Of a stretch of 64,000 nucleotides of DNA, positions 25,293 through 33,555 are shown in pieces; positions within the stretch are counted from its first letter, which is position 1; the number at the start of each line of letters is the position of its first letter. Source of the stretch: Kitasatospora sp. GAS204B (GTDB lineage: Bacteria; Actinomycetota; Actinomycetes; Streptomycetales; Streptomycetaceae); the NCBI RefSeq assembly GCF_029892155.1, contig NZ_JARZAG010000006.1, positions 186,001 to 250,000 on the forward strand. Reading direction: 5' to 3'. The notes below the pieces were generated by a model. It was not told the DNA's origin and made no database searches. It worked only from the letters and a program-made list of their open reading frames with translations. The translations under genes and the position numbers were made by a program.

Positions 25293-25730
25293 ATGACCGC
25301 ACAGACCCACCACGTCGACCACGAACTCATCGAGGCCGCGGCCCACGTCGCCCGCACCCGCTGCCGGGGCGACAACCACACCATGGCCGCCGCGGCCCGC
25401 GCCCAGGACGGCCGGATCGTCACGGCGGTGAACGCCTACCACTTCACCGGAGGCCCCTGCGCCGAGCTGGTCCTCATCGGCGCGGCAGCCGCCCAAGGCG
25501 TCTACGAGCTGGACACGATCGTCGCCGTGGGCGACCGCGACCGCGGCGTCGTCCCCCCGTGCGGCCGGTGCCGCCAGGCCCTCCTCGACTACTTCCCGGC
25601 CCTCAAGGTCATCGTCGGCGCCGGCGACCGCCTCCGGACCGTCTCCATCACCGACCTGCTCCCCGAGAGCTACGTCTGGGCCGACCACCAGCTCGACGCC
25701 GAGCAGAGCGCGCCGCTCGGCGCGAGCTGA
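25293..25730 (+). CDS. Cytidine deaminase-family protein
   Basis: A 145-residue zinc deaminase. The zinc site is complete: CAEL (Cys ligand plus catalytic Glu) and PCGRCRQ (two Cys ligands), spaced about 35 residues apart. This matches small tetrameric cytidine deaminases and the related blasticidin S deaminases. The N-terminal GDNHTMAAAARAQDG corresponds to the substrate loop. The ATG follows GGCAGGGAAG. The role is probably pyrimidine salvage; a drug-inactivating activity of the blasticidin S type is possible, since the families are hard to separate by eye. No operon partner. Confidence 0.87.
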   Translation: MTAQTHHVDHELIEAAAHVARTRCRGDNHTMAAAARAQDGRIVTAVNAYHFTGGPCAELVLIGAAAAQGVYELDTIVAVGDRDRGVVPPCGRCRQALLDYFPALKVIVGAGDRLRTVSITDLLPESYVWADHQLDAEQSAPLGAS

Positions 25731-25833
25731 CAGCGCTGATGAGGAACCGTGAAATCGGCCAGCGCTGCTTCCTACCCGCGTGCCCGTAACCTGCTGAAAT
25801 TGTGATCATCTTTACGGAAATAGTGGAGTCCGC

Positions 25834-25866
25834 ATGGCTGGGTGGTGGCATCATCAGGCGGCGTGA
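25834..25866 (+). CDS. Possible 10-residue leader peptide (MAGWWHHQAA)
   Basis: An ATG with GGAG five bases upstream opens a 10-codon frame whose TGA overlaps the GTG start of the following gene (GTGA). The peptide has adjacent Trp-Trp and His-His codons. It may be a leader that couples translation to the downstream gene. It is equally possible that the downstream gene starts at GTG 25842 and this short frame is not translated. Confidence 0.3.
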   Translation: MAGWWHHQAA

Positions 25867-27206
25867 CTGACTCGATAACAACCCGCACCTGCCCGCAGTG
25901 CGGTGCTGCGTACGACTCCAATCCGCGGTTCAGTGAGTGGTGCCCGAACTGCGAGTGGAACCTCGGCTCCGAGCCGACCCTGAGCCCTCGGGCGGCGCGC
26001 CGGCGGTCGCGGGAGCGGGCCCGGGACGAGGAGCTGTACGTGCGGCTGGCCGCCGGCGCCGGGGGCGAGTCGGGGTGGTACCCCGGTCGGTCGGGCGCGC
26101 TGGTGCTGGCGTCGCTGGTTCACCTGGTGACCCTGGCGGTCCTGGCCGCGACGCTCTGGCTGCTGCTGACCGGCAAGCCGCCCTTCGTCGTGCTGGGCGT
26201 GGTCGGTCTGGGCCTGGCGTACCTGTTGCGGCCACGGTTCGGTGGGCGGCGACGGGAGGATCCGGCGCTGGTGACCCGTGAGCAGGCCCCGCAGCTGTAC
26301 GCGCTGAGCGACACGGTGGCCGAGGCGCTGGGTGTCCGGCGGCCGGACCGGATCCGGGTGCAGTCCGGTTATCGCACCGGCTATGCCCGGTTGGGGGTGC
26401 GTCAGGAGGTGGAGCTCACGGTGGGGATGGCGCTCTGGGCGGTGCTCAGCCCGCAGGAGCGGATCGCCCTGCTCGCCCGGGAGCTCGGCCACGGCGCTGC
26501 TCGGGATCCGCGGCGCGGGCTGTGGCTGCGGGTGGCGCTGGACACCCTGGACGCCTGGTACGGGCTGCTGATGCCAAGCAGCGGCGACGAGTTGATGGTC
26601 AGCCGGATCGAGAGCAGCAGCCAGTACGACGCGCTGCCGGCCGGCGGCGTGCTCAGGCAGATGACCGTCAACGCCCAGAAGGCCCTGGTCGAGGAGTTGA
26701 CCGCCCGGCTGCTGCTGGTCTGCGCGCTGCCCGTCCGGCTGGCCAGGCACCTCCTGCACCGGTCGGTCCTGCCCGGCAGCCGGCTCGCCGAGTACCGGGC
26801 GGACGACCTGGCCGCACGCGTCGGTTCCTCGACGGCGGCCACGGCGGTGCTCGACGCCCTGTTCCTGGACGAGAGCGCCATGGCCTACCTGCGCAAGCAG
26901 CGGGCGCTGCAGGGGCACAGCGCGGTGACCCGCCCGGCCGACATCGCGCAGGCGCTCTGGGACGGCCTGGCCGAGTACCTCGACTCCGTCCCGGACATCG
27001 AGCGGGAGCGCCGCCGTCGGCTGGCCGCCCGCCGGGGAACGGCCGTGGACGCCTGGTACCCGGCGACCCACCTGCGACTGCGGCTGCAGGCGGGACGGCC
27101 CGCGCAGGCGGCGGCGGTCCTCGCCGACACGGTGGACTGGACGGCGATCCACGCCGAGTTGGAGGACTCGCGCTGGCGGACCGCGATCCTGGTGCTGGGG
27201 ATCTGA
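25863..27206 (+). CDS. Zinc-ribbon, M48-like membrane protein with degenerate HExxH
   Basis: A 447-residue protein starting with a zinc-ribbon (CPQCG ... CPNCEWNLG). Two hydrophobic segments follow (LVHLVTLAVLAATLWLLL and FVVLGVVGLGLAYLL), then a domain resembling M48 peptidases. At the expected catalytic helix the sequence is LLARELGHGAARDPRRG. It keeps E, the second H and the trailing D-P-R-R, but the first zinc-ligand His is Arg, so proteolysis is doubtful. A later EYRADDLAARVGS resembles the M48 third-ligand region. GTG 25863 is taken as the start; GTG 25842 is an alternative. Membrane-bound; function unknown. Confidence 0.75.
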   Translation: MTDSITTRTCPQCGAAYDSNPRFSEWCPNCEWNLGSEPTLSPRAARRRSRERARDEELYVRLAAGAGGESGWYPGRSGALVLASLVHLVTLAVLAATLWLLLTGKPPFVVLGVVGLGLAYLLRPRFGGRRREDPALVTREQAPQLYALSDTVAEALGVRRPDRIRVQSGYRTGYARLGVRQEVELTVGMALWAVLSPQERIALLARELGHGAARDPRRGLWLRVALDTLDAWYGLLMPSSGDELMVSRIESSSQYDALPAGGVLRQMTVNAQKALVEELTARLLLVCALPVRLARHLLHRSVLPGSRLAEYRADDLAARVGSSTAATAVLDALFLDESAMAYLRKQRALQGHSAVTRPADIAQALWDGLAEYLDSVPDIERERRRRLAARRGTAVDAWYPATHLRLRLQAGRPAQAAAVLADTVDWTAIHAELEDSRWRTAILVLGI

Positions 27207-27221
27207 CGGCAGGAGCTCACG

Positions 27222-27965
27222 CTACTGACGAGGCGTCACCACACCTGAGGCCGTTTCGGGTTTGGTGTGGAGGACTTCGCGGGCCTGTTCCGCGGCGCGG
27301 AGCATGGTCTCGCTGATGAAGTCGCTGAAGCGGGCGATGTTCTCCAGGCGGGCGGCGGCCGGACTGTCGCGGCCGAGGACGCCGACGCCCTGCCGTGCGG
27401 TCTCGGCGACCTGGGCGATGCCGCGGGCGCTGGCGACCGTCGACCGGTACCAGACGTCGCCGTCGACGAAGTAGCGCTCGCGGCGGCGTTCGTCGCGTTC
27501 CCGGCAGATGAGGCCCTGATCTTCGAGGAACGCGACCGCCTTGGAGACGGAGGCCGGGCTGACCTGGAGGCGCTGGACGAGTTCGGACGCGGTGAGGCTG
27601 CCCGCGTCGGCGATGAAGAGGCAGGTCAGGACCCGAGCCGTCATCTTGGGCAGGCCTTGTCGCATCAGGAGGGTGGTGAACGCCTCCTCGTACTCGCGCA
27701 CGGCCGCGTCATCGCGTCCGTGGCGCTGCACCGGCGCTCCCGGCCCTCGGGGCGCGGCCTGCTTGCGCCGGTGGGCGCGGCGTTCGGTGGCGCGGTGGGC
27801 CAGATCGGCGCGGTAGGCGGTGGGGCCGTCGTTGCGCATCACCTCGCGCGTGATCGTCGAGGTGGGGCGGTCGAGGCGTCGGGCGATCTCCGCGTAGGCG
27901 AGGCCGTCGGCCAGCCCCAGCGCGATCTGCTGACGTTCCTGCTGGGTGAGTCTGCCTCCCGGCAC
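27222..27965 (-). CDS. GbsR/MarR-family regulator with extra N-terminal HTH
   Basis: A 247-residue regulator with two DNA-binding parts. The N-terminal helix-turn-helix resembles the HTH_38 type of IS30 transposases (IALGLADGLAYAEIARRLD). A MarR/GbsR winged helix follows around residues 105-190 (LTASELVQRLQVSPASVSKAV, then the wing RERDERRRERYF). The GTG at 27965 has GGGAG six bases upstream. It is divergent from the DUF4097-hydrolase pair, and the 220-base gap holds palindromes likely to be its operators. It is probably an autoregulated repressor. The ligand is unknown. Confidence 0.85.
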   Translation of the reverse strand: MPGGRLTQQERQQIALGLADGLAYAEIARRLDRPTSTITREVMRNDGPTAYRADLAHRATERRAHRRKQAAPRGPGAPVQRHGRDDAAVREYEEAFTTLLMRQGLPKMTARVLTCLFIADAGSLTASELVQRLQVSPASVSKAVAFLEDQGLICRERDERRRERYFVDGDVWYRSTVASARGIAQVAETARQGVGVLGRDSPAAARLENIARFSDFISETMLRAAEQAREVLHTKPETASGVVTPRQ

Positions 27966-28044
27966 CGCGATCTCCCTTCGTACTTCCCTGGTGCCGCCAG
28001 CGTAGCGTTCGCTCGCAGTCCAATGCAACGGGCGAGGCGCCTGT

Positions 28045-28074
28045 CATTGCGTTAGATGTACATCCGTTGCAATG
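28045..28074. promoter_or_regulatory. Palindromic operator, distal site
   Basis: Inverted repeat with CATTGC/GCAATG outer arms and an inner perfect GATGTACATC, in the divergent region between the GbsR/MarR gene and the DUF4097 gene. The half-site GCAACG/CGTTGC recurs at 28025, 28066, 28112, 28123 and 28141. Confidence 0.6.
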
Positions 28075-28110
28075 AAAACTGGGCTTTCACCTGCACTGAT
28101 AGGAATTGTT

Positions 28111-28128
28111 CGCAACGAACTCGTTGCG
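28111..28128. promoter_or_regulatory. Palindromic operator, proximal site
   Basis: The perfect 8-bp inverted repeat CGCAACGA-AC-TCGTTGCG, 61 bases upstream of the DUF4097 start. Together with the distal site it probably mediates control by the divergent GbsR/MarR regulator. Confidence 0.65.
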
Positions 28129-28188
28129 TGATCCTCGAACGCAACGTAGCGTTTCCGGCATCAGAAACGAGCAGCGCACGAGGAGAGC

Positions 28189-28857
28189 ATGATGCAGAAG
28201 TTCGACACCCCCACCCCGATCTCCGCCGTCCTGGAGATCGCCGCCGGGCGCATCCAGGTCATCGCCGCCGACCGGGCCGACACCGCGGTCGAGGTCCGGC
28301 CCGCCGACCCCGCCAAGAGCCGCGACGTGAAGGCGGCCGAGCACACCACCGTCGAGTTCGCCGACGGCGTCCTGCGGATCCGCGCCGCCGAGCCCCAGAA
28401 CCAGTACTTCGGTCCCTCCGGTTCCCTGGAGGTCACCGTCCAACTGCCCGCCGGCTCCCGCATCGAGGCCAGGACGGCCAGCTGCGAGCTGCGTGGCGTC
28501 GGCCGCCTCGGCGACGTCGCGTTCGAAGGCGCGTACCGCCAGATCAAGATCGACGAGGCCGCGAGCCTGCGCCTGACCGCGGTCGACGGCGACGTCGAGG
28601 TCGGCCGGCTGGGCGGCCCCGCGCAGATCAGCACCGCACGGGGCAGCATCCGGATCACCGAGGCCGCGCGCGGCCGGGTCGAACTGCGCACCCAGATGGG
28701 CGACATCGCGGTCGGCGCCGCCCCCGGCGTCTCCGGTGCCCTGGACGCGGGCACCGGCCACGGCCGCATCAACAACGCCCTCAAGAACGACGGCACCACC
28801 GAACTCGACATCCACGCCACCACCGGCCACGGCGACATCACCGCCCGCAGCCTGTGA
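28189..28857 (+). CDS. DUF4097-family beta-strand repeat protein
   Basis: A 222-residue protein of the DUF4097 family, built of repeated short beta strands. Examples are LEIAAGRIQVIAADRADTAV near the start and QISTARGSIRITEA, RVELRTQMGDIAVG and GHGDITARS near the end, as expected of a small beta-helix. The family is common in streptomycetes next to MarR- or PadR-type regulators and transporters; its function is unknown. The start is ATG 28189 or 28192. It is the first gene of a pair controlled from the operator region, with the hydrolase 139 bases downstream. Confidence 0.85.
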   Translation: MMQKFDTPTPISAVLEIAAGRIQVIAADRADTAVEVRPADPAKSRDVKAAEHTTVEFADGVLRIRAAEPQNQYFGPSGSLEVTVQLPAGSRIEARTASCELRGVGRLGDVAFEGAYRQIKIDEAASLRLTAVDGDVEVGRLGGPAQISTARGSIRITEAARGRVELRTQMGDIAVGAAPGVSGALDAGTGHGRINNALKNDGTTELDIHATTGHGDITARSL

Positions 28858-28996
28858 GGACGGAGCCGCCCGGCGGAACCGTGACCGGAGAACGAACGGA
28901 TCGCCGGCTGACAGCCCATCAGGTCCAGGGGCCGGCGATCCGCCCGCAGGACCTGGAGAAGTCGTCCAAGACGCGCAACGCGACCAGGAAGAAGTC

Positions 28997-29812
28997 ATGA
29001 CGAAGAACAGCACGTTCTCGACGAACTCGACGTGGACCGGCATGGTGCCGGTCGACGACACGGCCCTGGCCGTCACCGACACCGGCGGTCCCGGTATCCC
29101 CGTGCTCTACCTCAACGGCCAGTTCGCCACTCAGGGGTACTGGCGGCGGGCCATCGCCGAACTGGGGACGGGGTGGCGGCACATCACCTACGACGAGCGG
29201 GGGCGCGGCAGGAAGTCGAAGCGTTCGGCGGACTACTCCTTCGAGGCCGCCGTCCGGGATGTCGATGCCGTGCTCGCGGCCAGGGGTGTGGAGCGGGCGC
29301 TGGTGGTGGGCTGGTCCTACGGAGCGTTCGTCGCGGCACACTGGGCGGGCCGGAATCCGGACCGTGCCTTGGGCGCGGTCCTGGTCGACGGCGCGTACCC
29401 GTACGACTGGCTCGACGAGGCCATGGAGCAGCGGATCCGGAAGCTGTTCCGGCGGATGGGCTGGTTCACGCCGCTGCTGCGCCCGACGGGCCTGACGCCG
29501 CGGCTGAGCGCCGAACAGCAGGCCGAGAGCAACATCGAACTCGGCAGGCTCTCCCGCGAGCGCGAACTGGGCCCCGTGCTGGACGACATCACCGTCCCGG
29601 TGCGGTACGTGGTCGCTTCGGGGAAGTCCCTCGGAAGTCGCGGTGATGAGCAGGAGCGGATCCGCACCAGCCTCGCCGCGGTGACCGCCCGTAACGCGAA
29701 CATCGAAGTCAGCGCGAAGGTCGCCAGCAACCACGGTGCGATCCTGCGCAAGGACTTCCGTGCCATCGCGGAGGCCGTGCGCGAGGTCGCCGCTCTCGAC
29801 CGCGGCCGGTGA
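28997..29812 (+). CDS. Alpha/beta hydrolase
   Basis: A 271-residue alpha/beta-hydrolase fold protein. The nucleophile elbow is GWSYG, the oxyanion strand is VLYLNGQF, and a late conserved His lies in SNHGAILRKD, giving a plausible Ser-Asp-His triad. No signal peptide is seen. It lies downstream of the DUF4097 gene under the same likely control. The TGA overlaps a GTG of the following frame, but the next gene probably starts later, at 29905. Substrate unknown; it could be a small ester or lactone. Confidence 0.85.
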   Translation: MTKNSTFSTNSTWTGMVPVDDTALAVTDTGGPGIPVLYLNGQFATQGYWRRAIAELGTGWRHITYDERGRGRKSKRSADYSFEAAVRDVDAVLAARGVERALVVGWSYGAFVAAHWAGRNPDRALGAVLVDGAYPYDWLDEAMEQRIRKLFRRMGWFTPLLRPTGLTPRLSAEQQAESNIELGRLSRERELGPVLDDITVPVRYVVASGKSLGSRGDEQERIRTSLAAVTARNANIEVSAKVASNHGAILRKDFRAIAEAVREVAALDRGR

Positions 29813-29904
29813 CCAGGTCCGCGAACTCGCGCGCGAACACCCCTGCCGTCAGCGCGATCACCCGTGCTGACAGACTTCTCCGCAATGGAACAACGGGGGT
29901 CACA

Positions 29905-31107
29905 GTGCAGCTGAAAGTCGACATCGACCGGGAACGCCTCGCCGACTGGTTCGGCGAGGACGCCATCCATCGCCTGCCCGAGCAGGCGCTGCCGGCGGTG
30001 CTCACGCACGCACCGACCCGTCGCCTGCTGACCGAGGTCGGCCTGCCCCGGGGCGGCGGAGGCTTTCTGCGGTTCGACACCGACCCCGACCTCCTGCTCC
30101 AGCCACTGGCCACCCGGCTGGACGGGCCGTCGGTGGGCGCCAGCCACCTGCTGGTGCTCGGGGCGGTGCAGCGGGACTGGCTCGTGCTGGACGGCGTGAG
30201 CGGCCAGGTCGCGCTCGCCGGGACCAGCTACGACCAGCCCGCGCAGGTCGTCCTCGACGTCCTGGCCGGCGACCTGTCCGTCGTCCTGCTCTTCCTGCAC
30301 GAGTTGGCGGGCCTGCGCGCCGGCGCCGCAGATCCGGCGGCGCACGGCGGCCGTCGCGGGCCCGCCGTGGTCGCCGAGGTGACCGGCGCGCTGGCGCAGC
30401 GGATGCGCGCCGTGGACCCCGCGGTGTTCGAGCCCAGCGGCATGGCCCCGTACTGGAGCGCCGCGGTGCTGGCGTCCGGGCTGCGCTGGGCGGCCCGCCC
30501 CGGCGACCTCCTCGCCTACGAGATCACCCCGGAACTGGTGGCCGAACTGGGCGAGGTCCGGCCGGTCCGGGCACCGGACCTGCCGGCCGCGCTCAGCCAC
30601 GAACCGACCCGCCGCCTGCTCACCACGGTCGGCCTGCCGACCACCGACCACCTGTGGGGCGACCAGGTGCTCCCGCTGGCCACGCTGCGCGAGAGCGACC
30701 CGTGGTACGCCGAGCCGGACGCGGAGATCGAACGCGCCCACCAGCTCGACCACCTCTGGTTGGGCGACACGGCGTACGACTGCCAGGTGGTGCTGGACGG
30801 GCAGCGCGGCCACCTGGAGGTCACCGTCGGCGATGGCGACGAGGACTGGCCCGCGGCCCGACTGCACGCCGACCTGTCGGCCTACTACCTGACCCTGTGG
30901 GTGCTGACCCGCCTGCGCGCGGAGGCCCTGCGCTGGACGACCCTGCACACACCGGCCGACTGGCAGGTCTTCACCCCGGTCGACCTGTTCCAGGAAGCCG
31001 CCCTGCAACTGATCGCCGAGATCGACCCGTCGGCCGTCCAGGACGAGACGAGCTTCTGGAACGCCCTGGCCGACGACGGCCACATGGGCGGCCTGCTCGG
31101 CGGCTGA
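29905..31107 (+). CDS. Tandem SUKH-4-type immunity protein
   Basis: A 400-residue protein made of two related SUKH-4-like halves. Each contains a motif of the form LTHxPTRRLLTxVGLP: THAPTRRLLTEVGLPRGGGG in the first half and SHEPTRRLLTTVGLPTTDH in the second. SUKH proteins neutralise toxins of polymorphic toxin systems. GTG 29905 was chosen because GGGGG lies five bases upstream; GTG 29809, overlapping the hydrolase stop, is an alternative. No toxin gene is adjacent, so this may be an orphan immunity gene that protects against neighbours' toxins. Duplication and fusion within one polypeptide is notable. Confidence 0.75.
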   Translation: MQLKVDIDRERLADWFGEDAIHRLPEQALPAVLTHAPTRRLLTEVGLPRGGGGFLRFDTDPDLLLQPLATRLDGPSVGASHLLVLGAVQRDWLVLDGVSGQVALAGTSYDQPAQVVLDVLAGDLSVVLLFLHELAGLRAGAADPAAHGGRRGPAVVAEVTGALAQRMRAVDPAVFEPSGMAPYWSAAVLASGLRWAARPGDLLAYEITPELVAELGEVRPVRAPDLPAALSHEPTRRLLTTVGLPTTDHLWGDQVLPLATLRESDPWYAEPDAEIERAHQLDHLWLGDTAYDCQVVLDGQRGHLEVTVGDGDEDWPAARLHADLSAYYLTLWVLTRLRAEALRWTTLHTPADWQVFTPVDLFQEAALQLIAEIDPSAVQDETSFWNALADDGHMGGLLGG

Positions 31108-31205
31108 CCTGCGCGTGCGCGATCCCGGCCGTCGCGCTTCGCGCTGCGGCAACGGTTGTGCGGTTCCGTCCCTGCCCGGGGCCGCCGCATGACAGACTGG
31201 GGATC

Positions 31206-31430
31206 ATGACCCCCGACCCCCGCAGCCTCGGGCTGCCCGCGTTCTCCGAGCCCGCCGCCGCCCCGACCCCCGTCCAGGCCGTCCAGGCAGGCGGTCACCG
31301 GCTCCAGCCGGTGGAGCAGGGCGCGGACTTCCGCCAGCCGCCCGGCGAGGAGATCCCGGAGCCCGGCCGGGTCCGCCGCCTGCCCAAGGCCGGCGGCCCG
31401 ACGTTCTCCCACCCCGACCGGCAGATCTGA
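31206..31430 (+). CDS. Small Pro-rich hypothetical protein
   Basis: A 74-codon frame from ATG 31206 with GGGG just upstream. The product is rich in Pro, Gly and Ala and ends RLPKAGGPTFSHPDRQI. It has no recognisable domain. The opposite strand also shows a long open frame here, so coding status is uncertain. Confidence 0.4.
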   Translation: MTPDPRSLGLPAFSEPAAAPTPVQAVQAGGHRLQPVEQGADFRQPPGEEIPEPGRVRRLPKAGGPTFSHPDRQI

Positions 31431-31566
31431 CCGCGACAGCGCCCGCGAACCGGCGGGCAGGCGGGTCGGCGGGTCGGCGGGGAAGGCCTCCGCACCGGCC
31501 GCGTCGAGGTCCGCGAGGTCGAGCAGGTCGAGCAGGTCGATTCAGCAGAGCCTGGCCCGCGTCGGA

Positions 31567-31595
31567 TGTCGAAAAGCGCCGGACGGCTCCGACTC
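31567..31595 (+). promoter_or_regulatory. Putative ECF42 promoter (TGTCGA-N17-CGACTC)
   Basis: TGTCGA at 31567-31572 and CGACTC at 31590-31595 are separated by 17 bases, about 50 bases upstream of the DGPF gene. The reported ECF42 consensus, from memory, is TGTCGA at -35 and CGA/TC at -10. The match implies that the sigma factor encoded downstream drives its own operon. Confidence 0.7.
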
Positions 31596-31642
31596 CTTGT
31601 CGAGCCGCCCCCGGGGCGGAACCCGATGCAAGGAGCAAGGAC

Positions 31643-32011
31643 ATGAAGTACCTCCTGATCATGCAGGTCAACCCGGAGGTCCTGGACGCCCTGTCGGAGG
31701 ACGAGCGGAAGCTCGTCATGGACGGCCACGGCGAGTTCATGAAGACCATCCAGGACTCGGGGGAGTTCATCCTCACCCAGGCGCTGGCCGACCCGGCGAA
31801 CTCGACCGTCGTCTCCGGGACGGGCGGCACGCCCGTCGTCACCGACGGGCCGTTCATCGAGGCCAAGGAGCACATGGGCGGCTTCTACCTGATCGACTGC
31901 GAGAGCAAGGAGCGCGCGATCGAGATCGCCGAGCTCATCCCGGACACCCGGGTCAAGGGCCTGTCGATCGAGATCCGCCCGGTGATGTTCTCCTGCGGTG
32001 CCGATCTGTGA
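31643..32011 (+). CDS. DGPF/YCII-domain protein (ECF42 partner)
   Basis: A 122-residue YCII-related protein with the eponymous signature VTDGPFIEAKEHMGGFYL. DGPF proteins are co-encoded with ECF42 sigma factors across actinobacteria and are typical ECF42 targets; their biochemical role is not settled. The ATG is preceded by AAGGAGCAAGGAC. The stop lies ten bases before the sigma-factor start, so the two form an operon behind the putative ECF42 promoter. Confidence 0.92.
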   Translation: MKYLLIMQVNPEVLDALSEDERKLVMDGHGEFMKTIQDSGEFILTQALADPANSTVVSGTGGTPVVTDGPFIEAKEHMGGFYLIDCESKERAIEIAELIPDTRVKGLSIEIRPVMFSCGADL

Positions 32012-32021
32012 GTGGTCGTCC

Positions 32022-33203
32022 GTGAGCGGTGGGATCGAGGACCTGCTGCGCGGCCTGGCGCCGCAGGTCCTCGGCACGCTCGTCAGCAGGCACGGGCAGT
32101 TCGAAGCCTGCGAGGACGCCGTGCAGGAGGCGCTGCTCGCGGCGTCGGTGCAGTGGCCGGAGCAGGGTGTGCCGAGCAGGCCCGCGGGCTGGCTGGTCAC
32201 GGTCGCCGGCCGCAGGTTGACCGACCAGTGGCGCAGCGAGGCGGCCCGCCGGGAGCGCGAGCTGACCGTCAGCATGGAGCCGCCACCGGACGACGACCCG
32301 TCCCGGCACGTCGACGACACGCTGCGCCTGCTGTTCCTGTGCTGCCACCCGAAGCTGTCGGCGCCCTCGCAGGTGGCGCTGACGCTCCGGGCGGTCGGCG
32401 GCCTCACCACGGCCCAGATCGCGCACGCGTTCCTGGTGCCGGAGGCCACCATGGCGCAGCGGATCAGCCGGGCGAAGCAGACGATCAAGGGCGCCGGTTT
32501 TCCGGACGGGCCCGAGCGGCTGCCGGCGGTGTTGCAGGTGCTCTACCTGATCTTCAACGAGGGCTACACCGCCACCTCCGGGCCGGACCTGCAACGGGTC
32601 GAGCTGGCCGCGGAGGCCATCCGGCTCGCCCGCGAGGTGCACCGGCTGCTGCCGCACGACGGCGAGGTCACCGGCCTGCTCGCGCTGATGCTGCTCACCG
32701 ACGCCCGGCGGGAGACCCGCAGCGCCAACGGCGTGCTGGTGCCGCTCGCCGAGCAGGACCGCGGCCGCTGGGACCGCGCGCGGATCGAGGAGGGCGTCGC
32801 GCTGGTCGCCGACGCCCTGCCCAAGGGGCCGGCCGGGCCGTACCTGGTGCAGGCCACGATCGCCGCGATCCACGACGAGGCGCCGTCCACCGAGGAGACG
32901 GACTGGGCCGAGGTGTTGATCCTCTACAAGATCCTGGACCGGACCGCGCCGAACCCGATGGTCACCCTGAACCGCGCGATCGCGACCGCGATGGTGCACG
33001 GACCGGCCGAGGGGCTGGCGTTGCTCGCCACGCTCGACGGCGACAAGCGGATCGCCGGCCACTACCGGCTGGACGCGGTGCGCGGGCACCTGCTCGACCT
33101 GGCCGGTGAGCATGAGCGGGCTCGCGAGCACTACCGGCGGGCCGCGCGGCTCACGTTGAGCCTGCCGGAGCGGGAGTACCTGCTGCGCAGGGCCTCGCGG
33201 TGA
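32022..33203 (+). CDS. ECF42-type RNA polymerase sigma factor
   Basis: A 393-residue ECF sigma factor with the long C-terminal extension typical of group ECF42. Sigma-2 is at the N-terminus (FEACEDAVQEALLAA, then GWLVTVAGRRLTDQWR) and sigma-4 around residues 115-155 (LTTAQIAHAFLVPEATMAQR). A helical TPR-like C-terminal domain follows, including LYLIFNEGYTATSG and RAIATAMVHGP. Members lack a classical anti-sigma factor, and the C-terminal domain is thought to regulate activity. GTG 32022 gives the conserved start SGGIEDLLRG. It probably controls itself and the DGPF gene. Confidence 0.93.
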   Translation: MSGGIEDLLRGLAPQVLGTLVSRHGQFEACEDAVQEALLAASVQWPEQGVPSRPAGWLVTVAGRRLTDQWRSEAARRERELTVSMEPPPDDDPSRHVDDTLRLLFLCCHPKLSAPSQVALTLRAVGGLTTAQIAHAFLVPEATMAQRISRAKQTIKGAGFPDGPERLPAVLQVLYLIFNEGYTATSGPDLQRVELAAEAIRLAREVHRLLPHDGEVTGLLALMLLTDARRETRSANGVLVPLAEQDRGRWDRARIEEGVALVADALPKGPAGPYLVQATIAAIHDEAPSTEETDWAEVLILYKILDRTAPNPMVTLNRAIATAMVHGPAEGLALLATLDGDKRIAGHYRLDAVRGHLLDLAGEHERAREHYRRAARLTLSLPEREYLLRRASR

Positions 33204-33555
33204 CGGTCGGGCCCCGGCCCTGCCAGAGCCCGCTGGTTGGCTGGAATCCGGTCTCGCGCCTGGGGCCCGCAGAACGCTGATCGCATGCGGTGAGAGGGGC
33301 GAGCACCGGCCCGGACGCCCCTGGCGGCCGACTGAAACGCTGCTGCACGGCAGGCTGTGCGGTCCGGGAGGAGATCCACCCATTCGCGCGGATTTGCGCA
33401 CCGCCTTTCGGCCATGTTGACAACGGAATGTAGTTATATGCCTGCGGAAAGTGCCCGCTGGCTAGGCTGCTTGCAGCGGACACGTCAGGCTCGTCGCCGG
33501 GCTCGGCGCATGTCTCCGCCTTCCCCTTTTCCCGCGAAGAGAGGGCTGGATCGCT
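33204..33555. other. Intergenic region upstream of the DUF6603-type cassette
   Basis: 352 bases without a recognised gene. It contains a local AT-richer patch (33415-33445) with TTGACA at 33417, but no -10 at normal spacing, so the cassette promoter is not firmly located. GAGAGGG upstream of 33556 serves as ribosome binding site. Confidence 0.5.

Noticed and set aside
33417-33445. A sigma-70-like promoter from TTGACA
   Set aside because: No -10 hexamer at 16-19 bases; TATATG lies only 12 bases away.
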